Position numbers and translations under genes: made by a program. The notes below the pieces were generated by a model. That model made no database searches. It was not told the DNA's origin and saw only the letters and a program-made list of their open reading frames with translations. A stretch of 64,000 nt of DNA from Oscheius sp. JU75 (taxonomy: Eukaryota; Nematoda; Chromadorea; Rhabditida; Rhabditidae), in NCBI GenBank assembly GCA_037178855.1, contig JASJZC010000004.1, positions 7,130,001 to 7,194,000 of the forward strand, in the 5' to 3' direction. Shown piece by piece: positions 20,301 to 31,232 of the stretch (position 1 is its first letter; each line of letters starts with the position of its first letter).

Positions 20301-22809
20301 AGCCGGCCTTCAGTCTCAAGATCTGCCCTCTCGACAGAATTTCGTGTCATAAGGACGAGACTGTCGACGTGTTGGCCGTTGTGGATAAACTCGAGCCCAT
20401 TTCTGAGGTATGGCGGTCTTCTAAAGTAATCCACCTGTATCCAATTTGAGCTGGTGATTTGGCGGGGAGCACAAATCTACTGAACTGACCTTATAGCGAG
20501 CCTAAGGCACTTAGGCAATATCTCTGTGTATTTAAGAAATATCTGAACTCAAGTAATTTTTGAGAAAACTCAGCGAACTTGCCCGCGTGGCTCAGGCGAT
20601 TAGTACTCAAGGTACAAATAATAAAGGCGGGTTTCGTCCGTACAGAACGCCAAATTCAGCCATTAGTTTCGTTTCGAACTTTATTATGCTTATTTGTCCG
20701 TCCCCCTTGCAAACTTTACCGCTAATCAAGCAGTTTTTGGGAAAAATTTCTACGATTTGCATATTTAAATTACCACTGTCTTTCTTGCAGTTCACAGCCA
20801 AGACCTCCGGCAAAGAGATGACGAAGCGCGACGTGATTCTGATCGACAAGACTGGCACGCAGGTCACATTCACCCTGTGGAATGAGCAGGCCAAGAATTT
20901 TGAGGAGGAGGCGCTGCATCAGGTCATCGGTATTAAGGGAGCCAATGTCAAGGAGTGGAACGGTATTTTTGTGCTCTTCCCCCCATAAAAATAGCCAAAT
21001 TTTAGGCGGTGTGAGTCTCGGCAGTGTGGGCGGGACGAAATGGGAGCTGACGCCCAGCCTGCCGGAGGTCCCTGCCCTCTACGAATGGTACCGCGACGAG
21101 CGCCCCGAAGCCAATATCAAGACCCTGACCGTGACCACGGGCGGAGGAGACTCCCTAGGCAGGGATCTCCGTCTGGCCGCCACCTTCCAGGCTCTTCAGC
21201 TCGGCAATGAGCCCGAACTTCCAAACGGAAGATACATGTTCTCGAAGGCTCGCATCGTCGAGTTCCGACCCGATAATGCTCTCTACCAGGTAGCTTTTTT
21301 GGTAGCTTGCTTTTTTAACAGAAAGTTTGCCTGCTACGGGGATCGAACCCGGGCCGTCTGGTTCGTAGTAGCGCTTCTTACGAATACACACCAATTTTGA
21401 AGAGCTAAAAGTTTCTTCGGAGGTCGTAAACCCTAAAGATGATTGCATATTCTTACTCAGTTCAAAAAAACTACCAAATAGTACTTTACAAAAATGTATA
21501 ATCTCGGGCGGGAACACCCGAGTCCGTGGTGTCTACAAATTTGATGGGCTTGCGAGTTACTGTAACAGAAATAGTGTGTAAAGCCCTTTTCAGGCCTGTC
21601 ACAACGACGGCTGTCAGAAGAAGGTCGTCCAGCTGGACAACCAGTACCGCTGCGAGAAGTGCAACACTACGAGCGACTCTTTCAAATGGCTCTTCATGCT
21701 CAGTGTAGGCTCTTTATTTGTCATTTTTAAGCAGAAATCTTCTAGATGGAGCTCAGCGACAATACTAGCAACTACTGGGTCACGGTTTTCGGCAAGACGG
21801 CCGAGAAGATTTTGGGTAAATCTGCCCAGGAGATGGGAGAGCTGAAGGAATATGATGTACGTTTTTTTTTTTAGAGATATGGTAAAAAAATAAGCTTAGG
21901 CCGAAGCATACACGAAGGTTTTCGCCGAGCGCCGTAACAAGTCCTTCCTGTGGAGAATTCGTTCCAAGCCCGAGACTTACAATGTGAGTTGTTATTGTGG
22001 GGGTTTTTACCTTATTTATACGTTCGGCTCAAGTTTTGCCACATGGTTCAGTCGGTTAGCGCTCCGTTTAGGAAGCAAACGGTCTTGGGTTTGACCCCCC
22101 GAGTAGGCAAACGCTTTCCATCTTTTCCTCGGAAACAGCTGCAGATTTTCGTACAAACAGTTGCTCTAAAGTCAGGGCTTAACAATTTTGCCCTGTGAAT
22201 TAACGAACTAACGTCATTGCGTTATTTCCACCATTATGCTGCAAATCTCGATACATTTCTGCGTGCATAATGATTTCAGAAACGTACATTCATATTTTGA
22301 AACTATGTAGCGCGGACCGAATGAGGCCAGTGCGGTCCGAATTTCTGCGATCTGCAAAAAGTTGTACAAGAACTACAACTTGGCAGAACATCGCATAGCT
22401 GGAAAATGCATCCGTGACCCCGGTCCGAAACGCAGGGGCACTGAACTTCGGGTCGGAATTCGGCGAATACCTCGCTTAAATTCGGCGTGCTGTGGAAAGT
22501 CCAAAGTGGCCCAAATTACGTAGAGAGCAATCAACGCATTCCACTGATTTATGAAAATTCAAAAATTTTTATGAAACGTGGGTATTAAAACTGTTTAGAT
22601 TTGAGCAAGTTTGAATGAGTGCTGACCGACTGAGCCGTGACAATCTTCAGGTTTTGAACCTTTCAAAGCTGAAAACCCGATATCTGCTAATCCACTTTTA
22701 GGAAGAGATGCGCATGCGCTATTCGGTTTTCGAGTGTCAGGAGATCAACTGGGAGAAGTACAACCAGGAGCTCGAGAGGGCCCTCGGAGCCATGAGCAAT
22801 CTTCCCTAA
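17381..22809 (+). CDS. RPA1: Replication protein A 70 kDa DNA-binding subunit (RPA1), 652 aa
   Basis: RPA1 is the large subunit of the nuclear single-stranded-DNA-binding trimer for replication, repair and recombination. Exons: 17381-17473, 17516-17651, 18196-18337, 18381-18474, 19377-19667, 20035-20232, 20273-20407, 20791-20962, 21006-21289, 21594-21704, 21746-21856, 21900-21983, 22702-22809; phases give 652 aa (human 616). Domains in order: N-terminal OB fold (ITA... to EHQGTPE), a P/A-rich linker (PPARTAPPPRGNAG), DBD-A/B with VFNFTLTDKQG and DVILIDKTGTQVTFTLW, and the C-terminal OB with zinc ribbon (ACHNDGCQKK...YRCEKC). The end is REALG-like (RALGAMSNLP). Long introns hold tRNA-like repeats; short ones are 40-45 nt. 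Confidence 0.96.
17809..17876 (+). repeat. Two tandem 34-bp units
   Basis: CGACACCTCA(A/G)TGCCACAGC with CGTCTATG(A/C)CATGC is repeated twice, in RPA1 intron 2. Confidence 0.85.
17990..18058 (-). repeat. tRNA-derived repeat
   Basis: GGGATCAAACCCGATTCATC is an inverted B-box-like element with the A-box part downstream, in RPA1 intron 2. It belongs to the same group as 21,335-21,400. Confidence 0.45.
18655..18890. repeat. CTGTC-rich tract in RPA1 intron
   Basis: Irregular TACTGTC, CTGTCTCTG and GTCTCT motifs across intron 18,475-19,376; no exon is supported there. Confidence 0.5.
19850..19990 (-). repeat. Two adjacent tRNA-derived repeats
   Basis: GGGGACCGAACCCGGATAG...GCCTGAGCCATGCTGAA and GGGGATCGAACCCAGGATC...CTGCTGATCC are inverted B-box/A-box pairs lying tail to tail. 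This paired arrangement recurs at 25,995-26,145 and 48,005-48,235. Confidence 0.5.
21335..21400 (-). repeat. tRNA-derived repeat
   Basis: GGGGATCGAACCCGGGCCGT marks an inverted B box, in the RPA1 intron 21,290-21,593. Confidence 0.45.
22036..22110 (+). repeat. tRNA-derived repeat
   Basis: GGTTCAGTCGGTTAGCGCTC (A-box region) and GGGTTTGACCCCCC (B-box region), in the last RPA1 intron. Confidence 0.5.
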
Positions 22810-24097
22810 GACCCGCTCTCTCTTAAAACCCATCATTCCGGTACTTTTTTTTCGCTAATTTGCACCTCAAGATCTCCCCCTCCTCGTTCTGTAATTATAC
22901 GCTCAATGCAAAATGCTTCATCATCTTAACTTTTGTGACAATTTGTCATATTGTGATCTGATTAAATGATTTTTCGAATTGTTGTGAAATTTGATGAGAG
23001 AAGCTCGTAGCTTCTGGCGAGGAAGTATCGTTAACTTTTTAGGGGTGTAAATAGTACAAAAAGGAGCTGACGTGTGGTTTTTGGCCCCGAAGTGGAGTGT
23101 TTTGAATGTTAGAAACTGTTGATTCTATGCGGGTATTGGGGAGAAGAGGCAATTTTTGAAAGGGTTGGTAGGGAAATGACGTGATCTTTTTAAATGTGAG
23201 TTTGGGCAAGGATCTCAATAAAGTAGTCTCCTGAACCAGTTAAAATGTCTTTCCTACCCTTGAAAACATAAAAGCTCTAATAGAAGCACAGGGTTACGTT
23301 ACGCAATTGCGTACAATTTTTAGGGATGAAGACTGCATTTTCGAGTTCTCCAAAATTGTAGCCCATGATCTGTTCTACAACTTTGACATATACTCAAAAA
23401 TGTCGTCTTCAGCCCGAAAAACGCAATTGCGTATTCACTTACATAACCCTGGGCTTCTACTAGAGCTTATACGGTAGGTTACAATTTTGTCATCGGTCCG
23501 AATCTGGTGTCAAAAGTCGTTACTTCTCTCCCCTTATAGTGTAGTCAGGATTTGCATCAATTTTACCATGCCTCCTGCTTAGAAGTCAGAAAAGTTCTGA
23601 ACCGATTTCTGTGCTTATTCAATTCTCTGAATTCAAAAGTTTCTTTTATGGCATAACAGAAGCATAAATAACAGCTCTTCATCTCCTTTACAGACTGCTA
23701 AATCCTGAAGAGCCATTCCAGTTGCCCAAAATCTTTTCGTCGAATCATACTTACCATTTTAGAGACAGTCGAGAGCTTTCAGTTAAAAAAAGTATTGGCC
23801 ATCCATGTCAGACGTCTCTTCGCAAATGTCCCAAAACCTATTATGAGCTTCTAAACCATAACAGAACGCCATGTTTGGCATAAACTTCTTCACAAACGTC
23901 CCGTTATCGTTTTAGCCACTGTCTAGTGATTCAAAGTCATCGAAATTGTGGTTTCAATAGCCAGTTTTGCTGTAAAATTGCTCCGAGACGGTCTTTTAGC
24001 ATTTAGACTGCAAAAATGCACTTTTCGACCTCAGAATGCCTTTTTTCGTCCATAACAAACTCCATACTATTTGTAGTCCTCTCATTTTTAAGTCCAG
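22810..24097. other. Intergenic region RPA1-UBA3
   Basis: RPA1 3' flank, a foldback MITE at 23,272-23,468 and AT-rich sequence. The UBA3 start codon follows AAGTCCAG directly. No gene is supported. Confidence 0.5.
23272..23468. mobile_element. Foldback MITE, about 197 bp
   Basis: The left end AGCTCTAATAGAAGCACAGG pairs with the right end, which reads AACCCTGGGCTTCTACTAGA. Just inside each end is the palindrome ACGCAATTGCGT. One solo end is at 3,528-3,580. No coding capacity. The target duplication is unclear. Confidence 0.75.
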
Positions 24098-27000
24098 ATG
24101 TTCGAGGACTACCTTGCTGAAGAACGATGGAGGGATGTCCGCCGCCTGACCGATGGCAAAACGAAATATTCTGTCGAGTGGTTTGAGCCCGGCCCGGAGG
24201 TGCTTTTTATTATAATTTCCCAGTTCTTTCGGTAATTTAGAACCTGAAAAACCTGCACAAGTTCAAGATTCTGGTCGTGGGAGCCGGTGGACTCGGCTGT
24301 GAGCTCCTGAAGTGTCTGGTATGTTTTTGAATGGAAAAATCGAGTAAACAGTGGTATTCCAGGCCCTTTCCGGCTTCAAGGACATTCACGTCATCGACAT
24401 GGACACAATCGACCTCTCGAACCTCAACAGGCAGTTCTTGTTCAGGTTAGCATGTCATTTTTGGCTTCGCAGACACCAGGAGATCGGTTGGGCCGAAAGT
24501 GGGCCTAATATAAGAGTTCAGTTTTTTTGGGCTTAAACATATGTGTCTCATCATCATCTGTTTAAAATCTATTTCCCACAATTCGAACTGGACGGCTCTG
24601 GTCGTCGAAAAAAAATAGTGTCTTCTGAAGACTTTTCGCAGTTTCAGCAAATTCGACCTTCTTTTTTTGCAATCCGCCCGAATTTGACCAATACATTCTT
24701 ACATATTTACTCCCTAGCTGGTTTGCTCATAATCTTCAGAGCCGATGTGTCTTTTCTTCAGTAGCTCAGTCGGCTAGCGTTCCGACTACGGATCCAACAA
24801 CATCGAGTTCTCCGGTGTGACAAACATTTGTTTCAAACCCTGTAACCCTGAAAATCCCTTCTAGAAAGCTTATTTGCTGCAGTACGGTCAGAATTATCCC
24901 TTTTTACTAACTTCCTTCTTGACGTGCCAAGTTCTAACCCAGTACCGCATAAGTGGCACTACTTCCCTAGGTTCTGTTCTGCTTCTACCTTTCGAATCCC
25001 GAAAGGCTTTAAAAGTGTCTCCTGTCAAAATAGCATATTTTTTCCAGAGAATCCGACGTGGGAAAGTCCAAGGCCGAAGTAGCTGCGGCTTTTGTCGAGA
25101 AACGCGTCTCCGGCTGTCGTGTCACGGCTCACAACTGTCGAATCGAGGAAAAGTCGCCGGACTTCTACAGGCAATTTCAAATCGTCATCTGTGGACTCGA
25201 CTCCATAGCCGCTAGACGATGGATCAATGCCATGCTGGCTAGTGTTTCCAAGGATTTTCAGCTAAAGAAAAATTAAGATTGACCTCGTCGCCGTAGCAGA
25301 AGACGGCGAAATCGACACCAGCACCATTATTCCCATGGTGGACGGCGGCACCGAGGGATTCAAGGGCAACGCGAGAATCGTCTACCCGAAGATGACGGCC
25401 TGTGTCGACTGCACGCTCAATCTCTTCCCGCCTCAGGTAGAATCAATTCAAGTTCTTTTTGTGGGCAACAATGCTGGCTACCGCCCCCTCCTCTCACCTC
25501 CCCCCGGGCTTAAAAATCTTGTAAATCTGTCAAAATTACACCTTGGGCACCATTTTCATGCCGTTTTCTTCTCAAAATAGCCTGCTGACAAAGTTTTTCA
25601 CCCTCGGGCAACGAACCCGGGTCGTCTGGCTCCCTGTACGCCCTCTTACCGCCTGAGCCATGCTGAAAAATAGTTCAAAACTTTAGGTCAACTTCCCGAT
25701 GTGTACGATCGCGAACACTCCCCGTCTCCCCGAGCACTGCATTGAATACATCAAAGTCGTCATCTGGCCCAAAGAGGCACCTTTCGAAGGAGCAGCTCTG
25801 GACGCTGATAATCCGGATCATGTGGACTGGGTCCTCGAGAAGGCCACAGCCAGAGCTGACCAATATGGTAGGTATCTTTTGCCTGTACCCTCCCCCTCCC
25901 CCTTTTGGTGCTATGGTTCTTGGAACTGTCACTATCCCATCTTGGGTACCTTTCACAGGCTATTTTCTTCCCAAAATAGCTTTTCCAAAAAGTTTTTCAC
26001 CCAGAGGATCGAACCCGGATCTTCTAGGTCTCAATCTGCCCTCTTCCCGCCTGAGTTATGAGTAAACGCCATGTTTTGGTGTCCGGGATCGAGCACTGCT
26101 CCTCCGGGTTTGAGTCAACTGTTCAGCCTACTGAGCTATGAAGAAAAGTATATATTTGCATTTTGAGGGATCGCGGGAGTTGACCGCCGCCTGACCCAGG
26201 GCGTGTTGAAACGCATCATTCCTGCTGTGGCCTCAACGAATGCCGTCATTGCGGCTTCCTGCGCGCTGGAAGCCTTCAAGCTAGCCTCAAAGTAAGAATT
26301 TTCAGAGATTCGGGGACCTAATATTGAGAAATTTAGCGCTTCGACCCCAATCAACAACTATCTCAACTTTACCGACATTGACGGAGCCTATTGTGGAGTG
26401 GTTCAGATGGAAAGAGATGTGAGTTTTTGGAGGTTTTTTCATACTAGTTATTCTATTTCCCTATCGCTAAGTATCTCATTTTTTTCCTATCCCTTTCTCT
26501 CAGAGAGAGAAAGACTCTTTCTTTGTTACTGTCTTCGTCACTCTGTTCATGGCTCTCTGAAGGTTTTCCTGTCTCTATCTGGCAGAATGTCGCTATCCAT
26601 GAGTCTCTGTCCATGAATGAATTCCATGGCATTCGTCCTGTCACTGTCTCTCATGCTATCCCTGTAGAGAGCCGAGGTTTTAAGTTACTGTTTTAAGTTA
26701 CTGACCCACTCTTTAATACTGTCTCCCTCTCCCAATCACTTGTTCTTGTGTGTGAGAGTCAGCATTCAATCTAGAACAAAATTTTTATGTAGTCTTATAC
26801 TGAAAGCATGCTTATCACGAAAAAATCGAGGAGGCCTTTATGGCCTCTGAGCACTTTAAAATTTCAGCCAGAATGCGCCACCTGCTCCAACAGTACAGTC
26901 AGTCTTGGCTGCAAACAGGACGAGACGTTGGAAGAGGTTCTGGAGAAGCTCACGGCCAAATTGTTAGTCCTCCGCCCTTTTTCCCATTCCAAATCCATGA

Positions 27001-27254
27001 AATTTTTTAGCCAGCTGAAGAACCCGACGCTCGAAACCGCGGAAAACAAGCTCTACTTCATCAGCGACTTTTTCCCGGAGATGAAAGAGACCAGTCAGAC
27101 GAATCTGCTCAAGCCAATGAACGGTGGGTTGTTTCAATGGGAGTCCGTACTTTCAAAAAAAATGTATTTAGACCTCGTGAAAGACGGACAGATGCTCCTG
27201 GTGGCTGATGAAGTCTTACAGCGCGCCCTGCAATTCACCATCACCTTTGTTTGA
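24098..27254 (+). CDS. UBA3: NEDD8-activating enzyme E1 catalytic subunit (UBA3), 431 aa
   Basis: UBA3 adenylates NEDD8 together with NAE1 and passes it through a thioester to UBC12, driving cullin neddylation. Exons: 24098-24199, 24241-24318, 24363-24445, 25048-25243, 25278-25436, 25687-25867, 26168-26291, 26337-26418, 26868-26962, 27011-27123, 27172-27254; phases give 431 aa (human 463). Visible motifs: ATP-binding [62 protein letters not shown], catalytic-Cys region [21 protein letters not shown] and RLPEHCIEY, a zinc Cys pair PECATC, and a C-terminal ubiquitin-fold domain. One intron is 34 nt (25,244-25,277). The ATG lies directly after an AG acceptor. Confidence 0.96.
24757..24840 (+). 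repeat. tRNA-derived repeat
   Basis: AGTAGCTCAGTCGGCTAGCG A-box-like element followed by GAGTTCTCC, in UBA3 intron 3. Confidence 0.4.
25600..25672 (-). repeat. tRNA-derived repeat
   Basis: GGGCAACGAACCCGGGTCGT and CCTGAGCCATGCTGAA: inverted B and A boxes in a UBA3 intron. Confidence 0.5.
25995..26145 (-). repeat. Two adjacent tRNA-derived repeats
   Basis: GGATCGAACCCGGATCTTC...CCGCCTGAGTTATGAG is followed by GGGATCGAGCACTGC...CCTACTGAGCTATGAAG. Same tail-to-tail doublet as in RPA1 and GEMIN8. Confidence 0.5.
26450..26720. repeat. CTGTC/CTCTCT-rich tract in UBA3 intron
   Basis: Irregular TACTGTC, CTGTCTCT and CCTGTCACTG motifs between UBA3 exons 8 and 9. Confidence 0.5.
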
Positions 27255-27309
27255 TCGTACTTATGGTCAAATTGTATACATTTGTGAGTAATGATAAAAG
27301 TGTATTGGT

Positions 27310-27545
27310 CCTGGACAGAGACAGTGGACAATGTTAGAGAGCGAGTGTGAGACAGGAGGTGACAGGAACAGTACACAGTGACAGAGGCGGTGGCAGTTTT
27401 AGACAGGAATTGACAGAGACTGACATCAGACGGAGACAGTGGCAGTGAGAGAGACAGTTTGTGAAAGTGGATGTGAACAGAGAGAGTGACCTCTTTAAAC
27501 AGACAGGAACGCTGACAGCTAGTGTTCTTACGGTGAGAGAGACAG
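27310..27545. repeat. GACAG/GAGACAG tract
   Basis: AGAGACAGTGGACA, GAGACAGGAGGTGACAGG and similar units; it is the reverse complement of the CTGTC tracts elsewhere. Confidence 0.55.
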
Positions 27546-27959
27546 CTGGAAGTAGTCGTCTGGCCAATGGCTCTAGTCTTGTCCGGCGAGAAGGCAGCTT
27601 CGTTTCCTGTTCATCGTCCGTTGTCGGGAGAGTAGCCGGCAGCAGTCCAGTGGTAGAGGGAGTCGGCTTCGGCGGCATTACGCAAGCGAATGTCTTGAGC
27701 TTTCTGAAGTCTTACGGTACTTTGTAATCCTCCTGTTTACTTCAAAGTTGTTCCTTTTGTTGAGAGAAGTTAGCAAGTTTTTGGAAAGTTTACCTATTAC
27801 TCAATAAGACTATTCTGAAGAAGAGCAACTCTGTGGAGCTACCGTCACTGTTTTTTCCCGCTGGCACTACCTCTTGGTCCCTCTGTCACTGTCCTTGTCT
27901 CTCTTGAACCATATCTGGGTCCCGCCACGATTGCTACCGTATGATACATACTAAAGTTA

Positions 27960-28330
27960 CCCGAAAATATTCACTAGTTTTTAGTTTGGACGTTTGCATT
28001 TTCCGTCAAACTTTGAAAAGTACGCAAAAGTGCTAACTTTTTGGACAACCGCCTACCCCTCTCCTTCTATCGGGTTCTAAGTCTTGTAGAGCTCGACAAG
28101 TACAATAACGTGATCCCTCGCCGAGTCACAGCGCTTTGGAAATGGAACTTTATCATTTTCAAACATTTGAAGTTCCTGCCAAAGTTTGAAAAGTACGTAG
28201 AAGTGCGTTAATAACATTTTTGATGCGAAGCGCATTTTTTTATTGTTGTTTTCTGCTGTATTTGACTCAAATAGACAGCGAGGGCGGCTGCCGAGAAACT
28301 TTCTGGCTTCTCATCAGGGAGAAATCTTGA
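27960..28330 (+). repeat. Interspersed repeat, copy 1
   Basis: TAGAGCTCGACAAGTACAAT, TTCCTGCCAAAGTTTGAAAA and AGACAGCGAGGGCGGCTGCC match the copy at 35,930-36,270 in order. The last module also occurs at 30,282. Confidence 0.5.
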
Positions 28331-28714
28331 CCAGAAACTTGCGAAACAGGTAATAGGAACGGGGAACCCTATCTAATAGAAGCTTCAGTGATTAGTAAGA
28401 ACATCTCGTTCATTCTTGTGCTCAGAACGAAAAAGCACAACGAGATGCCTAGACTCTTGCCACCATCTCACCAATGCGAAACTCTTGACAGAATCCATTC
28501 AAATTATCGGTCTCGGCAGAAACTTTACTTTACGTGACAAGAGCCTAAAACAAGAGAAAAAGCATGCGTTATTTATCGGTTCAGCTGCTTCAGCCTTCTT
28601 AGAACGGCCACCCCGGTTTGGGACGAAAGATGAATGGAGGAGAGAACCTGCATTTACACGGTTCGCAGCCTGTAGATTCTCCACACTTGGAGCAATACCT
28701 GGGCCACATAACTC

Positions 28715-29178
28715 TCTGAAGATTGTATTGGATTCTTGAGAAGAGGAAGAGGGAAAAAAGAACTGCCGTTTCTTTGAGACCGGCTCTTTTTATACCAGGC
28801 AATTAGAAATGAGAAATTTGAAAAGTCTCATGATCAATCTACTAGATATTTTGGAGAAATCAGGGAGAAATTCGCCCGGTCCTATCACCTGTCTAGATTG
28901 GAAGTCGTGATCTGGTTAGTCCTGGAAAGTTTTGTTCCTGCAAATAGTCAACTAATTGTGGAGGAAATTCTTCCATGACCGTCAAAGCAAAAACACCTGG
29001 GAAGGAAAACTTCCCAGTCTCTCATTAGTGAGCAAACTGTCTCAAATTTCAGATCGATCACTTTTCAAATTTCTCATTTCTAATTGTCTGGTTTATAAAG
29101 AGCCAGTTTCAAACGAACAGCAGTTCTCTTTTCCCTCTTCCTCTTCTCAAGAATCCAAAACAATCCTCAGAGAATGGT
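28715..29178. repeat. Long imperfect inverted repeat (possible foldback element)
   Basis: The left arm 28,715-28,845 includes GGATTCTTGAGAAGAGGAAG and GGCAATTAGAAATGAGAAAT. The right arm 29,045-29,178 includes ATTTCTCATTTCTAATTGTC and CTTCCTCTTCTCAAGAATCC. The arms pair over about 130 bp with a loop near 200 bp. Confidence 0.7.
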
Positions 29179-29463
29179 GATGCCCAGCTAGACGCTGTAT
29201 TTTAAGTTTCGCTCTAGGTGTTTCTTAGAAACCTAACAAAGGGAGCTCTCCGTTTTCTTGATCTCCCAATCCTCGTCTCTTTCATAACTAGACGTCTTCT
29301 TGAGAACTCTAGAACTTTCAAGTCATTATTTTTCCTGATATAAAAGCGCATTAATTTCTTCTCCTTCAATTTTTATTCCAGTCCCACTTCTGCATTATCG
29401 TTTTTGTATTGATTTTTCATGAATGACTCTTCTAATGCCAGTATATATTTTTTTTTTATAGAA

Positions 29464-29658
29464 AATGCCAGAATCTCTAAATAGTAGCGAACGTATGGAA
29501 GGCGCTGCAGTCGGTGCTCTTCTATTCTCTCCACTAGGTGCAGCTCCAGTAGGTGCAGTCATATACGGAGGTCTAGGCGCTATGGTCGGCGCAGAACGGA
29601 TTGTTAACGGAGCTGCAGGTGGTGTATCGACTGGTGGTGATATTCACGGACCTCCATG
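29464..29658 (+). CDS. Possible glycine-zipper mini-protein (64 aa)
   Basis: A single open frame with ATG at 29,464 and TGA at 29,656-29,658. After a polar start (MPESLNSSERMEGAA) comes a Gly/Ala-rich hydrophobic stretch with GxxxG-type spacing (VGAVIYGGLGAMVGAE), then a Gly-rich polar tail. This fits a membrane-inserting glycine zipper. No family is recognised. Codon choice differs from the AT-rich surroundings, which argues for coding. It could also be one exon of a larger gene. Confidence 0.4.
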
Positions 29659-29669
29659 ATTATTCATCT

Positions 29670-30421
29670 GTTTAAAACCAGTACGTAACCAGTTTTTTAA
29701 TTCTTCAGCTGATTTTGTAATGTCGCAACTTGTCAGCTCTTAATATACTTCTCTTAATCTCATTATTATTTTTTAATTGTTGTAAATTGATTTAGTTTGA
29801 GAATTGTAGAGTTTTTTTATCCTGAGGAATTCTTTAAATGAAAGACTAAAGAATTTCTAAAGGTTTTTCTCTCAGTTCTCAAATACATTCAATATAACTT
29901 ATAGTTGTGTTTTATAAGAATAAAATATTTAAAATAAAAGATGAGTACTCCAAAAGAGTTCCTGAGCGAAGCGATGAGCTGAGGCTCAGAAACTGCCAGG
30001 AAATGGCTATCCAATAAAGCCTTGTTTTTAGCGATATATGTCTGGTGAATTGGGTAAATATAAAAATCTGAAGGTAAAATGAGTATTTTAGATACAAATT
30101 CTGAGCTACAGCTCTTTGAAAAGGAAAATTTTATTCTAAACTAAAAATCAAAATCGACTTGTCGCGAATTTGTGTGCGGGGGAATCGATTTGTTCAAAAC
30201 CGTCGTAGCCCCATTTTTCTACTTTTGATGATGTGATGAGCAATTATTTTTTACGTACTTTTCGCTACTTTTGATACAAACAGACAGCGAGCGCGGCTGC
30301 TGAAGGCAGTCGGCCCGAGGGTGTATGGTTCTGCCGCCTTGGAACATAAACGGAAACACTATTTTTTCGAACAACCGCCTATCACTAGGCTTACATTGTA
30401 ATCGTCAGAAAAAGACAAGAC
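29670..30421. other. AT-rich intergenic region
   Basis: No gene seen. AGACAGCGAGCGCGGCTGCT with GGGTGTATGGTTCTGCCGCC (30,282-30,340) is a partial copy of the interspersed repeat also at 28,270 and 36,165. Confidence 0.45.
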
Positions 30422-30840
30422 TCACTCTTCCTTCTTGGCCTTTGTCCATTCCCCGTATCCCGTGTTCGTGTCCACAATCTTCTCCGGCTCGGGCTCTGTC
30501 GGTGCGAAATTGTACCCAGTCGGCTCTTCTTGAGCCTCCTCCTCCTTGACTTTCGGCTCTGTGCCAGGTTCGAATTGTGGCAGAGAGATGACATTGACAT
30601 CGTCGACCCCATTCAGTCGGGACAAGATGATGGCCGGCTTGTGAAAGCTGATGGCTCCGGGCGCGTAGATACTGCTCTGTTTGGGCATCGGTTGTGCTTT
30701 GGGACGTCTGTCGCCGGTCCTCTCGGTCCCGCGGCGTTTCTGCTTGATTACCAGGAGGTATTCAGAGAACTCTGAGAGCTGTTGACCGTTTCCGTAGTTG
30801 GCATATGGAAAAGGATATGTACTGTGTGTTACTGTCTCTG
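30422..30840 (-). CDS. C-terminal exon of an unrecognised acidic protein
   Basis: The minus-strand frame ends with a TGA at 30,424-30,422. It contains PYANYGNGQQLSEFSEYLLV, a basic segment QKRRGTERTGDRRPK, then an acidic Pro/Glu-rich tail ending NTGYGEWTKAKKEE. GC-rich codon use and absence of stops for about 130 codons support coding. Upstream exons were not located with confidence; a short frame near 30,920-30,970 (WLPNEDYNPKLWREPY) may belong to it. Family unknown. Confidence 0.45.
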
Positions 30841-31232
30841 TGTATCTTTTATTATTGATCTGTTAGTTCCTCTCATTTCATACATTCGAATGCTGTATAC
30901 TGTAAGGCTCCCGCCACAATTTGGGATTATAATCTTCATTTGGGAGCCAAATAGTTTCGAGAAGACCTTTTGCGTAACTTACCCTCTTTTTACAGTAAGA
31001 GAGGGCCGGAAGTTCTGTCAGAACTGAGACAGCGCGCAATCGGCCAAGGCTAACTACGGGAAGACCCATCGTAATTTACATCTTTCAGAACGTCAGAAGC
31101 CGAACCGGAAGAAGAACAATCTTTTTCTAGGCTCTGTGCTTCATTTTTTGTGCACATCAAATTTTTCTTCTGCGCAAACAGCTGAGACTGCGTGACTCAA
31201 GTAGACGTAGCTGCTCTCTTTACTGATAACCA

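Larger units (their letters stand above)
27255..29463. other. Gene-poor repeat region after UBA3
   Basis: Holds a GACAG-rich tract (27,310-27,545), a copy of an interspersed repeat (27,960-28,330) and a long inverted repeat (28,715-29,178). No exon was supported. Confidence 0.5.
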
